NCBI RefSeq assembly: GCF_004345735.1
Contig: NZ_SLXL01000003.1
Coordinates: 266,601 to 330,600, forward strand
From: Rhodovulum adriaticum
GTDB taxonomy: Bacteria > Pseudomonadota > Alphaproteobacteria > Rhodobacterales > Rhodobacteraceae
Reading direction: 5' to 3'
DNA length: 64,000 nucleotides
The notes beneath the pieces were generated by a model, which saw only the letters and a list, made by a program, of their open reading frames with translations, was not told where the DNA came from and did no database searches. Each line of letters opens with the position of its first letter. The first letter of the stretch is position 1. Of this stretch, positions 19,736-29,515 are shown one piece after another. Made by a program: the position numbers and the translations under genes.

Positions 19736-21223
19736 TCAGCGGGGGGCCTGACCGTCCTCGGGCAGGTCGAAGATCTGGCCGGGATAGATCAGGTCCGGAT
19801 CGCAGATCCGGTCGCGATTGGCATTGTAGATCTTCACGTAATCCAGCCCGCTGCCATAGGTCCGGTCGGCGATCCCCCACAGGGTATATCCCGGCTGCAC
19901 CGTCACCAGCCGGACGGGGGCCACCGGGACCGGGGCGACCGTCGGGTCGGCGTCGTCGCCGGCCGCCTGCAGGCGCGCGGGCGCCTCGCGCAGGAAGGGG
20001 GTTTCGAACCGGGCGCTCACCCGGCCCTGGGCATCCAGCTGGTCCGCGCGCATCGTGTAAACCCCCGGCGCGATCCCGTCCAACCCCAGCCGCCAATGAC
20101 CATCGGCATCGGCACGGGCCAGACCGGCGGGGGCGTTGTCCAGATACAGGCGCACCGCGGCCCCCGCAGCGCCACGGCCCGATACGCGCACATTGCCCGC
20201 GGCATCATAGGCAATCGCGTCGATCATCACCGTTTCCGGGCCAGGCGCAGGGTCGCCCAACGGCGGCTGCAGAACCCGCACGCCGCCGGCATCGGCCAGG
20301 AACACGGCCGGGGCCTGCCGCGGCGCGGCGGGCGGCTGGCCCGCCTGCGGGGCACCGGGGGCAGCCGGGGCCAGTTCCACCGGCACGCTGGGGGCCTGGT
20401 CATCGGGTGTCACACCACGGCCCGGCTGATCCGCCGCGACAGGCGCGGCGCGGTCGGGCACACGGGATGGCAGCGGGACATTCTGCGCGGCCTCGTCCAA
20501 GATCCCAGTACCGGGCGGCGGGGCGGGCACGGTCCGGACGGGTTCAGGCGGTTCTGCGGGTTCTGCCGGTCGGGACAGTTCGGCGGTCACCGCCGCAGGC
20601 GGCGCCGGGTCGGCGGGCGCCTCGGGCGCGGGCGGGGTGGTCAGCGGGGCGGAGCGGGGCGGCGCCCCGGTGACGGGCGCCAGCAACACCGTCGCGTCCG
20701 AGGTCACCTGCTGCCCGGTTCCCGTTTCCATCAACAGTTGCACCGGCCGTGGGCGATCCGAGGGCGGCAGCGCGAAGAAGACCACGAACCCACCATCCCG
20801 CCCGACCGCGGCACGGGCACGTTCGGTTCCCGATACCAGAACGGCAACCGCGCTGCCCGGGACCGCCTTGCCCGCGACCAGCGCGTTGCCCTCGTCATCG
20901 ACGCGCACCACGTCAAAGCTGGGGGATGGCAGGGCGGGCGCCACCGGCGCAGCAGCCGGGCGCGCAGGCGGACGCGGCGCGCCCTCTGCCGCGGGGGCGG
21001 GTTGTGCAGCGGGCGCCGCCCCCTGCGCCGGGTCGGGTGCTGGAACAATCGGCTTTTGCGGCACGGTGGTCCCGGTCACAGCCGGGCTCGCCGGCGATCG
21101 CGCGGGGGGCGCTGTTCCGGGGGCGCCCTGCCACAGCGTCACGCCGACCAGAGCGACCGCGACAATGGCCCCGGCGGCCAAACCGCCCGCGACCCACCGC
21201 CCAGATTTTCGCCCTTGCGCCAT
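19736..21223 (-). CDS. LysM-domain protein with membrane anchor
   Basis: A 495-residue protein with an N-terminal membrane helix (about residues 12-30), a long low-complexity region rich in Pro and Ala with Ig-like sheet segments, and a C-terminal LysM domain ([13 protein letters not shown] and [10 protein letters not shown]) expected to bind peptidoglycan. Similar proteins are common in Rhodobacterales, but their role is not known. The start at 21223 gives a basic [10 protein letters not shown] before the helix; a 13-residue extension is possible. It is a single gene divergent from the LOG-family gene. Confidence 0.78.
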   Translation of the reverse strand: MAQGRKSGRWVAGGLAAGAIVAVALVGVTLWQGAPGTAPPARSPASPAVTGTTVPQKPIVPAPDPAQGAAPAAQPAPAAEGAPRPPARPAAAPVAPALPSPSFDVVRVDDEGNALVAGKAVPGSAVAVLVSGTERARAAVGRDGGFVVFFALPPSDRPRPVQLLMETGTGQQVTSDATVLLAPVTGAPPRSAPLTTPPAPEAPADPAPPAAVTAELSRPAEPAEPPEPVRTVPAPPPGTGILDEAAQNVPLPSRVPDRAAPVAADQPGRGVTPDDQAPSVPVELAPAAPGAPQAGQPPAAPRQAPAVFLADAGGVRVLQPPLGDPAPGPETVMIDAIAYDAAGNVRVSGRGAAGAAVRLYLDNAPAGLARADADGHWRLGLDGIAPGVYTMRADQLDAQGRVSARFETPFLREAPARLQAAGDDADPTVAPVPVAPVRLVTVQPGYTLWGIADRTYGSGLDYVKIYNANRDRICDPDLIYPGQIFDLPEDGQAPR

Positions 21224-21310
21224 GGCCTTGCATCCCCCGTGCCCGCGCGCTTGCGGGACCATAGCAACCCGGCTATCACGGGTCCAGATTTCCGCAACCC
21301 CGAGGTTTCC

Positions 21311-21868
21311 ATGACTGCGCGCATGCCTTCCGTCTGTGTCTTCTGCGGCTCACGCGACGGCCTGCGCCCCGCCTATGCCAACGCCGCCGAGGCCGTGGGC
21401 CGCGCCATTGCCGAGGCCGGTTGGCAACTGGTCTATGGCGCGGGCGATGTCGGGTTGATGGGCCGGGTCGCGCGTAACGCGCAGGCCGCAGGCGGGCGCA
21501 CCTTTGGCGTGATCCCGGTGCACCTGTTCGACCGCGAGGTGGGCAAGCGCGACCTGACCACCTTTATCGTGACCGAGAACATGCACGAGCGGAAGAAGGT
21601 CATGTTCATGAACTCGGACGCAATCGTGGTGTTGCCCGGCGGCGCGGGGTCGCTGGACGAATTCTTCGAGGTGCTGACCTGGCGCCAGCTGGGCCTGCAC
21701 GAAAAGCCGATCCTGCTGCTGAATACCGAAGGGTTCTGGGATCCGCTGACCGGGCTGATCGACCATTTCATTGCCGAAGGCTTTGCCGATGCCAGCCTGC
21801 GCGGGTTCGTTCAGCGCGTGCCGGACGTGCCCGCGCTGATGGCCGCCCTGCGCGCCGCCCTGTCCTGA
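21311..21868 (+). CDS. LOG family phosphoribohydrolase
   Basis: A 185-residue Rossmann-fold enzyme of the lonely guy (LOG) family, which removes the ribose 5'-phosphate from nucleoside monophosphates such as cytokinin precursors. The motif PGGAGSLDE (residues 109-117) and the upstream [10 protein letters not shown] (about 89-98) are the family signature. In bacteria the physiological substrate is often unknown. The last 58 bases overlap the 3' end of the convergent rarD gene. Confidence 0.9.
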   Translation: MTARMPSVCVFCGSRDGLRPAYANAAEAVGRAIAEAGWQLVYGAGDVGLMGRVARNAQAAGGRTFGVIPVHLFDREVGKRDLTTFIVTENMHERKKVMFMNSDAIVVLPGGAGSLDEFFEVLTWRQLGLHEKPILLLNTEGFWDPLTGLIDHFIAEGFADASLRGFVQRVPDVPALMAALRAALS

Positions 21869-22749
21869 CGCAGCGACTCGGCCGAATACAGCGCCAGCGC
21901 GGTCCAGATCAGGCCAAAGGCCACGGCGTGCCAGCCGGTGAATGCCTCTTTGAAAACCAGCGTTGCAACAAGGAATTGCAGCGTGGGATTGATATATTGC
22001 ACCAGTCCCACGGTGGCATAGCTGACCCGTTTCGACGCATAGGAAAACAGGATCAGCGGCGTTGCCGTCAGCGGCCCCGAAAAGGCCAACAGCAGGCTGT
22101 CGCCCAGGTCGTGACCGAAGATGCCCAGGTTGCGTCCGGTCAGCCCCGGCCAGCCCTGGCTGTGCACGCCCCATAGCCAGATCAGCGCCAAGGGCGCCAG
22201 CAGCAACACCTCGCAGGTCACAGAGACCACAGGCCCGGCGGGCACACTCCGTTTCACCAGCCCGTAAGTGCCGAAAGTGAACGCCAGAAACAACGAGGCC
22301 CAAGGCGCCACGCCCAGCCCCCAGGTCAACCCCGCCACCGCCGCGCAGGCCAGCGCCACGGCGAGCCATTTCAGCGTCGAATGACGCTCCCCCAGAAAGA
22401 CGAAGCCCAAGGCCACCGCCACCAGCGGGAAGATGTAATAGCCAAGCGAGGCCTGCACCGCGTGCCCGACCTGCACCGAATAGATGAACACGAACCAGTT
22501 GCTGGAGATTGCCAGCGCCGCAACGAACACCACCGCCAGGGCGCGGGGGCGGGCCAGCAGGCGGCCCAACTCGATCAGCCGCCCCTGCGCGGCCAGCACC
22601 AGCCCGAAAAAGACCAGCGACCACAACGTGCGGTGGCTAAGCACCTCTAGCGGCGGCACATGGGCCACCAGCTTGTAATACATCGCCGACAGGCCCCAGA
22701 TCACGCAGGCCGCGGCCATGGCCAGGATGCCCTTTTGCGCGTCGCTCAT
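21811..22749 (-). CDS. rarD: RarD/EamA-family transporter
   Basis: A 312-residue membrane protein of the drug/metabolite transporter superfamily with ten predicted helices in two EamA repeats. The N-terminal IWGLSAMYYK, SHRTLWSL and the middle ASLGYYIFPLVAV are typical of RarD. Its substrate is not established. It is coupled to the upstream aminotransferase gene by a four-base overlap and converges with the LOG gene. Confidence 0.88.
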   Translation of the reverse strand: MSDAQKGILAMAAACVIWGLSAMYYKLVAHVPPLEVLSHRTLWSLVFFGLVLAAQGRLIELGRLLARPRALAVVFVAALAISSNWFVFIYSVQVGHAVQASLGYYIFPLVAVALGFVFLGERHSTLKWLAVALACAAVAGLTWGLGVAPWASLFLAFTFGTYGLVKRSVPAGPVVSVTCEVLLLAPLALIWLWGVHSQGWPGLTGRNLGIFGHDLGDSLLLAFSGPLTATPLILFSYASKRVSYATVGLVQYINPTLQFLVATLVFKEAFTGWHAVAFGLIWTALALYSAESLRQDRAARRAAISAGTSGTR

Positions 22750-23891
22750 CGCGCGCGCGCCGCCATGAACCGGGTCAGCCGGTCCAGTCCTTCCTCGATA
22801 TCCTCGGTGGCGCGGGCATAGGAAAACCGCAGCGTGCCCGCCCCGCGCGCGGGGTCGAAATCCAGCCCGGGCGTGACCGCGACCCCGGCCTTTTCCAGGA
22901 TTTCGGCGGCGAATGCGCGGCTGTCGTCGGTCAACTCGGACACATCCGCGTAGACGTAGAACGCCCCGTCGGGCGGCGCGATCTTGCTGAACCCGGCCTT
23001 GGGCAGCCCCTCCATCATCAGGGCGCGGTTGCGGCGGTAGACGGCCATGTTGGCCTCCAGCTCGTCGGTGGCATCCAGCGCGGCCAGCGCCACGACCTGG
23101 CTGGCATGGGGGGCGCAGATAAACAGGTTCTGCACCAGCCGTTCCACCCGGCGGATATGATCCTCTGGCACGACCATCCAGCCCACGCGCCAGCCAGTCA
23201 TCGAGAAATACTTGGAGAACGAGTTGATGACATAGGTGTCGTCGGTGATCTCCAGCGCGGTGACGGCTTTGCGCTCATACTCCACGCCGTGGTAGATCTC
23301 GTCCGAGATGAAGGCCGCCCCCTGCCCCTGCGCCGCCCCGATCAACGCGGCCAGCGCGTCACGGTCCAGCATCGTGCCCGAGGGGTTGGCGGGCGAGGCG
23401 ACCAACAGCCCGTCTAGGTCGGGGGGCAGATCCGCCGGAACAGGCTGCAACCGGTTCTCTACCGTGGTTTCGATCTTGACCGGCTCTAGGTCCAAAGCGG
23501 TTAGAATGGCCTTGTAGGAGGGATAGCCGGGCATGCCGATCCCCACCCGCGCGCCCGCATCGAACAGCGAGGTAAAGGCCAGGGTGAAACCGCCAGACGA
23601 ACCCGGCGTAATCACGATCCGGTCGGGGTTCAGATCCACCCCGTACCAGTCGGCGTAAAGCTGCGCGATCCGCGCGCGCAGTTCCGGCAGGCCCAGCCCC
23701 ACGGTATACCCCAGCGGCCCCGTTTCCATGGCACGGGCCAGCGCGGCGCGGGCGGCTGCGGGGGCGGGCGTGCCGGGCTGGCCCACCTCCATGTGGATTA
23801 TGCGGCGGCCCTCGGCCTCGGCCCGTGCGGCAGCGGCCATCACGTCCATCACAATGAAGGGATCGACCTCACCCCGGCTTGAAACCTTCAT
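22746..23891 (-). CDS. Class I/II pyridoxal-phosphate aminotransferase
   Basis: A 381-residue fold type I aminotransferase. It shows HMEVGQPG near the N-terminus, SPANPSGTML (substrate and PLP contacts), ISDEIYHGVEY, and the PLP lysine in NSFSKYFSMTGWRVGW. The exact amino acid substrate cannot be set from the sequence; related enzymes are annotated as aspartate or aromatic aminotransferases. It precedes rarD with an ATGA overlap. Confidence 0.88.
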   Translation of the reverse strand: MKVSSRGEVDPFIVMDVMAAAARAEAEGRRIIHMEVGQPGTPAPAAARAALARAMETGPLGYTVGLGLPELRARIAQLYADWYGVDLNPDRIVITPGSSGGFTLAFTSLFDAGARVGIGMPGYPSYKAILTALDLEPVKIETTVENRLQPVPADLPPDLDGLLVASPANPSGTMLDRDALAALIGAAQGQGAAFISDEIYHGVEYERKAVTALEITDDTYVINSFSKYFSMTGWRVGWMVVPEDHIRRVERLVQNLFICAPHASQVVALAALDATDELEANMAVYRRNRALMMEGLPKAGFSKIAPPDGAFYVYADVSELTDDSRAFAAEILEKAGVAVTPGLDFDPARGAGTLRFSYARATEDIEEGLDRLTRFMAARAR

Positions 23892-23915
23892 GCCCGCCTC
23901 CTTACGCTGCGCGTT

Positions 23916-25325
23916 ATGAACGCTTTGTTTCAGCGCTGCGGTGCAAGGTCAATCATCCCCGCCTGCAACCCTGCCCCGCACCGCGGACAGGCAGCGGCCC
24001 TGCGGCTGGCGGCGCTGGCGGTGCTGCTGGTTGTCCTGTGGGCGATCCCGGGCCGGGCGCTGACGCTGTCCCTGATCCGCGACGCAGAGATCGAGCATGC
24101 CCTGCGCGAATTGACCCGCCCCATCGCCAACGCAGCGGGGGTCAGTTCCGGCGCACTGGATGTCTACATCATCAACGACAGTTCGATGAACGCCTTTGTC
24201 CTGGATGGGCAGACGGTGATGATCCATTCCGGGCTGATCCTGCGGCTGGACCGGGCAGAGCACCTGCAGGCGGTCATCGCCCATGAACTGGCCCATATCA
24301 CGGGCGGGCACCTGACCCGGCGCATGGCCAATCTGCGCGGCGCGCGCGGTGTGGCGGCGATGGGCCTGTTGCTGTCGACGGCGGTGGCCGCAGGGGGCAA
24401 CGGCCAGGCCGCGGCGGGGTTGGCGATCGGTACGCAATCCTCGGCCCAGCGGGTGTTCTTCGGCCATACCCGCGCCGAGGAAGCCTCGGCCGATCAGGCG
24501 GGCATCCGCTACATGGCGCGGGCCGGCATCGACCCGCACGCCATGGTCGAGGTTCTGGACCTGTTTCGCGGGCAAGAGGCGCTGAATGTCGGGCGGCAGG
24601 ATCCTTACGTGCGCACCCACCCCCTGACCAGCGAACGGCTGCGCGCCATGCGCGGCTATGCTGCCGCCTATGCCGATCGGGCCCGGGACGATCCGCAGGC
24701 CGATTACTGGTTCGCCCGTGCGCGCGGCAAGCTGGGCGCCTTCCTGCAGAACCCGCGCTATACCCTGCGCCGGGTTGACGCGCGCGACGATTCCTCCGTC
24801 GCGCTGATGCAGCGCGCTGTCGCCTATCACCGGATGCCCGACACAGAACAGGCCCTGGCCCATATGCGCGCGCTGGAGGCCAAGCGCCCCAACGATCCCT
24901 ATGTGCAAGAGCTGAAGGGGCAGATCCTGCTGGAATCACGCCGCTTCGGGGCGGCGGTGCAGGCCTATGCGCGGGCCGTGTCGCTGGCCCCGAAGGAACC
25001 GCTGATCCTGGCCGGGCATGGCCGCGCGCTGCTGGCGGTGAATACCGCATCCTCCAACCGCCAGGCGCTGGCCGCGCTGGAACGGGCGCGCAGCCGCGAT
25101 CCCTATGACCCGCGTATGCTGCGCGACCTGGCGGTTGCCTATGCACGCGCCGACAACAAGGGCATGGCCTCGGTTGCCACGGCGGAACGCTATGCGATCA
25201 CCGGCCAGATGGACACGGCCGCCATCCATGCCCAACGGGCGATGGGGCTGGTCCCGCGCGGCGCGCCGGGCTGGTTGCGGGCGCAGGACGTGCTGTCCGC
25301 CGCCGAGAAGGCCAAGCGCCGATGA
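23916..25325 (+). CDS. M48 metalloprotease with TPR region (BepA-like)
   Basis: A 469-residue exported zinc protease with a hydrophobic signal segment (about residues 28-48), HELAH at residues 123-127, the third zinc ligand in EEASADQAGIRY, and a C-terminal set of TPR-like helices (about 290-465). This layout is that of BepA/YfgC, which controls the quality of outer membrane proteins. It overlaps the next gene by four bases, so it is co-transcribed with the DsbA-like genes. The N-terminal 20 residues before the signal are unusual and an internal start is possible. Confidence 0.87.
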   Translation: MNALFQRCGARSIIPACNPAPHRGQAAALRLAALAVLLVVLWAIPGRALTLSLIRDAEIEHALRELTRPIANAAGVSSGALDVYIINDSSMNAFVLDGQTVMIHSGLILRLDRAEHLQAVIAHELAHITGGHLTRRMANLRGARGVAAMGLLLSTAVAAGGNGQAAAGLAIGTQSSAQRVFFGHTRAEEASADQAGIRYMARAGIDPHAMVEVLDLFRGQEALNVGRQDPYVRTHPLTSERLRAMRGYAAAYADRARDDPQADYWFARARGKLGAFLQNPRYTLRRVDARDDSSVALMQRAVAYHRMPDTEQALAHMRALEAKRPNDPYVQELKGQILLESRRFGAAVQAYARAVSLAPKEPLILAGHGRALLAVNTASSNRQALAALERARSRDPYDPRMLRDLAVAYARADNKGMASVATAERYAITGQMDTAAIHAQRAMGLVPRGAPGWLRAQDVLSAAEKAKRR

Positions 25326-26062
25326 ACGCCGCCGCGCGTCCCGCCCTGGCGCTGATCCTGGCTGCCTCCCCTGCCCCCGCACTGGACCTGAGCGAGGCCG
25401 AGCGCACGGCCCTTGGGGCCGAGTTGCGGGCCTATCTGCTGGAGCATCCAGAGATCATCACCCAAGCATTGCAGGGGGCCGAGGCCAAACGCCAGGCCGC
25501 GCATGCCGCCGACGACATCGCCCTGTTGCAGGCGCATGCCACGGCCCTGTTCCATGCAGGCGGCGACTGGACCGGCGGCGCGGAAAACGGGGATCTGACG
25601 CTGGTCAGTTTCGTGGACTACCGCGATCCGGCCAGCGCGCGCGCCTGGGCCGCCGCGCGGGACCTGGTGGCACAGGACCCCGCCCTGCGATGGGTCGTGA
25701 AAGAGGCCCCCACCCCCGATGCCCCGGACGCGACGCGCGCCGCCCGCTTTGCCCAGGCGGTGTTGCGGATGGCCGGCCCCCGGGCCCATGCGCAGGCCCA
25801 AGCGGCCCTGTTCGCCGCCCCCGACGCGGCGCCGGAAACCCTGGCGGGGATTGCCGCGGAGTTGGGGCTGGACGCCGCCCCCCTTGCCCGCCGCATGTCG
25901 GACCCGGCCATTACCGCCAAGCTGGACCAAACGCGCCGCCTGATGCAGGCGCTGGACCTGCAGGCCGCCCCCGCGCAGGTGCTGGACCGCGCCATGGTGC
26001 GCGGGGAGGTGCCCGCCGTGGCCCTGGCCCGCATCGTCGCGGCCCTGCGCCGCAAGAAGTGA
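25322..26062 (+). CDS. DsbA-like protein lacking the catalytic cysteines
   Basis: A 246-residue protein clearly related to the next gene: both share the N-terminal LDLSEAER/LDLTDMTEDER helix, RAYLLEHPE/RAYLLDNPE, and the strand FVDYR. Where the neighbour has CSYC, this protein has DPAS (residues 102-105), so the redox motif is gone; the cis-proline loop GTPTFVLED is replaced by AAPAQVLDR. No cysteine is visible anywhere in it. It keeps an export signal (ending PALA-PA near residue 20) and its frame is intact, so it may be a binding or accessory protein rather than debris. Confidence 0.75.
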   Translation: MNAAARPALALILAASPAPALDLSEAERTALGAELRAYLLEHPEIITQALQGAEAKRQAAHAADDIALLQAHATALFHAGGDWTGGAENGDLTLVSFVDYRDPASARAWAAARDLVAQDPALRWVVKEAPTPDAPDATRAARFAQAVLRMAGPRAHAQAQAALFAAPDAAPETLAGIAAELGLDAAPLARRMSDPAITAKLDQTRRLMQALDLQAAPAQVLDRAMVRGEVPAVALARIVAALRRKK

Positions 26063-26153
26063 CCGCCCCCGGCGCCGATTGCCCATTGGCCCCGGCGCGC
26101 GGATATGCTGGAAAGACCCCGAAAGATCGCGCCACCCAAGACGGAGAGACCCG

Positions 26154-26900
26154 ATGATCCGCCCCCTTGCCGCCGCGCTGACGGCGCTGGCCCTTGCCGC
26201 GCCCGCCCAGGCCCTTGACCTGACCGACATGACCGAGGACGAGCGCAGCGCGTTCCGCGCCGAGGTCCGCGCCTATCTGCTGGACAATCCCGAAGTGCTG
26301 ATGGAGGCCATCGGCGTCCTGGAAGAGCGCCAGGCCGAGGCCCAGGCACAGAACGACGTGGCGCTGGTTCAGGTGAATTCCGACGCCCTGTTCCGGGATC
26401 CCGCCTCGTGGGTGGGGGGCAACCCCGAGGGCGACGTGACCCTGGTCGAATTCGTCGATTACCGCTGTTCCTATTGCCGCAAGGCGCATGAGGATGTCGC
26501 GCAACTGGTCGAGTCCGACGGCAACATCCGCTTTATCGTCAAGGAGTTTCCCATCCTGGGCGAACAGTCGGTCATCTCTTCGCAATTCGCGGTGGCCACG
26601 CTGCAGGTCGCCGGGCCAGAGGCCTACAAGCAGGTGCATGACGCGCTGATCACCTTCCGTGGCACGGTCACGCCCGAGAACCTGCAACGCCTGGCCGAAA
26701 GCTTCGATCTGGATGCGGATGCCATCCTGGCGCAGATGGATGCGCCCGAGGTCAAGCAGGTCATCACTGAAAACCGCGCCTTGGCCCAACGGATGCAGAT
26801 CAGCGGCACCCCGACCTTCGTGCTGGAGGACCAGATGCTGCGCGGCTACGTCCCACTGGAGGGGATGCGCCAGATCGTGGCCCAGGTGCGCGCCGACTGA
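26154..26900 (+). CDS. DsbA-family thiol oxidoreductase (Com1/ScsC-like)
   Basis: A 248-residue periplasmic protein with signal peptide (residues 1-20, APAQA), an N-terminal helical extension, and a DsbA-type thioredoxin domain with the active site CSYC (residues 105-108) and cis-proline loop GTPTF. Members introduce or isomerise disulfides, or reduce cytochrome c precursors. The ATG at 26154 has a GGAGAGAC-type ribosome site just upstream. It follows the cysteine-less paralogue by 91 bases and ends at a strong bidirectional terminator. Confidence 0.88.
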   Translation: MIRPLAAALTALALAAPAQALDLTDMTEDERSAFRAEVRAYLLDNPEVLMEAIGVLEERQAEAQAQNDVALVQVNSDALFRDPASWVGGNPEGDVTLVEFVDYRCSYCRKAHEDVAQLVESDGNIRFIVKEFPILGEQSVISSQFAVATLQVAGPEAYKQVHDALITFRGTVTPENLQRLAESFDLDADAILAQMDAPEVKQVITENRALAQRMQISGTPTFVLEDQMLRGYVPLEGMRQIVAQVRAD

Positions 26901-26935
26901 TCCGCGCGCACGCCTGAATTTTCGGTAAAGTCAGT

Positions 26936-26976
26936 AAAAACCGCGCCCCGCCAGTCCCGGCCGGGGCGCGTTTCTT
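26936..26976. terminator. Bidirectional intrinsic terminator
   Basis: A 9-bp GC stem (26942-26950 with 26962-26970) is flanked by AAAAA on the left and TTTCTTA on the right, so each strand reads a GC hairpin followed by a T-rich run. It separates the convergent dsbA-like (+) and ispG (-) genes and overlaps the ispG stop by two bases. Confidence 0.8.
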
Positions 26977-28108
26977 ATTCGGCGGCCTGCGCTTCGGCGG
27001 CGCGGGCCGCTTCCAGTTCGGCGGCTCTCTTTTCAACCTGTTCGACGATATGGTCGATCATCTCTTCGTTCGAGATGCGGTGATCCTGCTTGCCCGCCAG
27101 GTAGACCATGCCGTTGCCATTGCCCCCGCCGGTAAAGCCGACATCGGTCATCAGCGCCTCGCCGGGGCCGTTGACCACGCAGCCGATGATCGACAGGCTC
27201 ATCGGGGTGGTGATATGGGCCAGCCGGTTTTCCAGTGCGGCCACCGTCTTGATCACGTCAAAGCCCTGACGCGCGCAGGACGGGCAGGAAATGATGTTCA
27301 CACCCCGGTGGCGCAGGCCCAGCGATTTCAGGATCTCGAAGCCGACCTTGACCTCCTCGACCGGGTCGGCCGACAGCGACACGCGGATCGTGTCGCCGAT
27401 CCCCGACCACAGCAGGTTGCCCAGACCGACCGCCGACTTGATCGTGCCGGACACGAAGCCGCCCGCCTCGGTGATGCCCAGATGCAGGGGGGCGTCGGTG
27501 ATCTCGGCGATGCCGCGATAGGCCGCGTCGGCCAGGAACACGTCGGACGCCTTTACGCTGATCTTGAATTCGTGGAAATCGTTATCTTCCAGGATGCGGA
27601 TATGTTCCTGGGCGCTTTCCACCATCGCCTCGGGGCAGGGCTCGCCGTATTTGTCCAGCAGATGCTTTTCCAGGCTGCCGGCATTCACCCCGATCCGCAT
27701 GGAACAGCCATGGTCGCGCGCGGCCTTGATGACCTCGCGCACCCGCTTTTCGTCGCCGATATTGCCCGGGTTGATCCGCAGGCAGGCCGCACCCGCCTCG
27801 GCGGCCTCGATCCCGCGTTTGTAGTGGAAATGGATATCGGCGATGATCGGCACCGGGCTTTCGGCGACGATCTCTTTCAGCGCGCGCGAGCTGTCCTCGT
27901 CGGGGACAGAGATGCGCACGATATCGGCGCCGGCCTCTGCGGCGCGCTGGACCTGGCCGATCGTGCCCTTGATGTCGGTGGTGACCGTGTTGGTCATGGT
28001 CTGCACCGAGATGGGCGCATCGCCCCCCACGGCCACGGGACCGACATGGATCTGGCGGGATTTGCGGCGTTCGATATTGCGCCACGGGCGCACGTGGTTC
28101 AGCGACAT
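26975..28108 (-). CDS. ispG: 4-hydroxy-3-methylbut-2-enyl diphosphate synthase
   Basis: Iron-sulfur enzyme of the non-mevalonate isoprenoid pathway, converting methylerythritol cyclodiphosphate to HMBPP. The 377-residue product has the TIM-barrel N-terminal region ([21 protein letters not shown]) and the C-terminal cluster ligands in SCPSCARQG and [10 protein letters not shown]. Length and order match bacterial IspG (GcpE). It lies just downstream of rodZ, an arrangement seen in other proteobacteria. Confidence 0.97.
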   Translation of the reverse strand: MSLNHVRPWRNIERRKSRQIHVGPVAVGGDAPISVQTMTNTVTTDIKGTIGQVQRAAEAGADIVRISVPDEDSSRALKEIVAESPVPIIADIHFHYKRGIEAAEAGAACLRINPGNIGDEKRVREVIKAARDHGCSMRIGVNAGSLEKHLLDKYGEPCPEAMVESAQEHIRILEDNDFHEFKISVKASDVFLADAAYRGIAEITDAPLHLGITEAGGFVSGTIKSAVGLGNLLWSGIGDTIRVSLSADPVEEVKVGFEILKSLGLRHRGVNIISCPSCARQGFDVIKTVAALENRLAHITTPMSLSIIGCVVNGPGEALMTDVGFTGGGNGNGMVYLAGKQDHRISNEEMIDHIVEQVEKRAAELEAARAAEAQAAE

Positions 28109-28194
28109 GGGGGCACCTGTTCGGCGTGGTGAATTCTGCCTACTGGATAAAGGATTGGCAGCCCTTTCGCAATGTGCGCCCTGTCGCGTTCACA

Positions 28195-29403
28195 TCATTG
28201 CGCGGGCGTGCCCTCGGCCTGGGCAAGGGCGACGGCCAGATCGGGGTCCGACTGGATGTCTGCCACCTGATAGCGCTGCGCCACCGCATCGGGGGACAGT
28301 TCCACGTTCTTTGCCACGCGGCCGCTGGCATCGGCGGGCCCATAGGTCTGCCCGCCGACCGAGAAATAGACCGAGGCCGAGTTGCCCGCGCGCAGCAGCG
28401 GCGGTTCCTCGGTTTCGGGCAGGACGTAGCGTTCGCCCGCATCCAGGATCTTTTCGAACAGGACAGAACCGTTCGGCGCGCTGACCCGCACCCAGGCGGG
28501 GCGCACCGCAAGGATGGCGATCTCGGGCGTGGTGTCGGCGGCCACGACCTGAACCGGCTGGTCGCTGCTGCCTGCGGGGGCCGAGGCGACGGTTTCGGAT
28601 CGTTGCAGCGGCGTGGAAACCGGCGCCGGGGCCGCGGCCGTGCGCTGCGGCGGCAGCAAAACGCCGATCTCGCCGGGGTCGAGCGTCGCAATCGGGGCAT
28701 CGCGCGCAACCAGCACGGGGCGGTCCAGAACCTGCGGACGGTATAGCCGGTCCATCGCATCGGCCGATGGCGACGGCGCCACGGGGTCGGCGCTGTCCTC
28801 GCCAGCAAGGGGGCCGATATCGGCCATCAGACCGGGCTGCTGATCCAGCGGCGCAACCTTGACCTGCTGGATTTCCCGCAGCACCGACCAGCCGCCATAG
28901 CCCAGGCCCGCCATCAGCGCGATCAGCACCAGACTGGACCCGATGGCCCCCGGCTCGATCCGGGAGATCAACGCCTCGCCCCGCGGCACGAAAATCGCGT
29001 TGGGATCGGCCAGCGGATCGCGCCGTTCGGCCGGCACGGCCTTGGGCGCGGGGCGCGGGGCCGCGGCGGCGGCATCCATGCCGTGGACGGTGTCGAAATT
29101 CGCCTCTTCGCGGAACCGGCGGTAGGCCCATTCCGGGTCAAGACCCAGATACCGCGCATAGGACCGGACATAGCCCGCGATGAACCCGGGCGTTTCGAAC
29201 GCGGTGGGGTCGGCGTTTTCGATGGCGGCAATATAGGTGGCGCGGATTTTCAGTTCACGCTGCACATCCAGCAGCGACTTGCCCAAGGTCGCCCGTTCGC
29301 CCCGCATCACGTCACCGAGGCGAAGTTCGAACGCGTCGAACCCTTTGGGGTTGTCCTGGGATGCTTCGGCCGCTGTACGCGACCGTCTAAGCCTGATCAT
29401 CAA
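28195..29403 (-). CDS. RodZ-like cytoskeletal HTH membrane protein
   Basis: A 402-residue protein with an N-terminal Cro/C1-type helix-turn-helix (about residues 28-95, with TYIAAIENADP), a linker, a single membrane helix (about 172-192), a low-complexity periplasmic region and a C-terminal DUF4115 beta domain (VRPAWVRVSAPNGSVLFEK). This is the RodZ layout; RodZ links MreB to the cell wall machinery. Two adjacent ATG codons make the start uncertain by one residue. It is upstream of ispG by 86 bases. Confidence 0.85.
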   Translation of the reverse strand: MMIRLRRSRTAAEASQDNPKGFDAFELRLGDVMRGERATLGKSLLDVQRELKIRATYIAAIENADPTAFETPGFIAGYVRSYARYLGLDPEWAYRRFREEANFDTVHGMDAAAAAPRPAPKAVPAERRDPLADPNAIFVPRGEALISRIEPGAIGSSLVLIALMAGLGYGGWSVLREIQQVKVAPLDQQPGLMADIGPLAGEDSADPVAPSPSADAMDRLYRPQVLDRPVLVARDAPIATLDPGEIGVLLPPQRTAAAPAPVSTPLQRSETVASAPAGSSDQPVQVVAADTTPEIAILAVRPAWVRVSAPNGSVLFEKILDAGERYVLPETEEPPLLRAGNSASVYFSVGGQTYGPADASGRVAKNVELSPDAVAQRYQVADIQSDPDLAVALAQAEGTPAQ

Positions 29404-29515
29404 ACCGCCCCGAGCTTGTGCTATTGCCCCCTGCGGACGGCGACCCGAAGGAATCGCCGCCCCAATTGACGAGACGCTAGCACATGCGGGGGCAGCCGTG
29501 CACCCGCTCAGCGCG

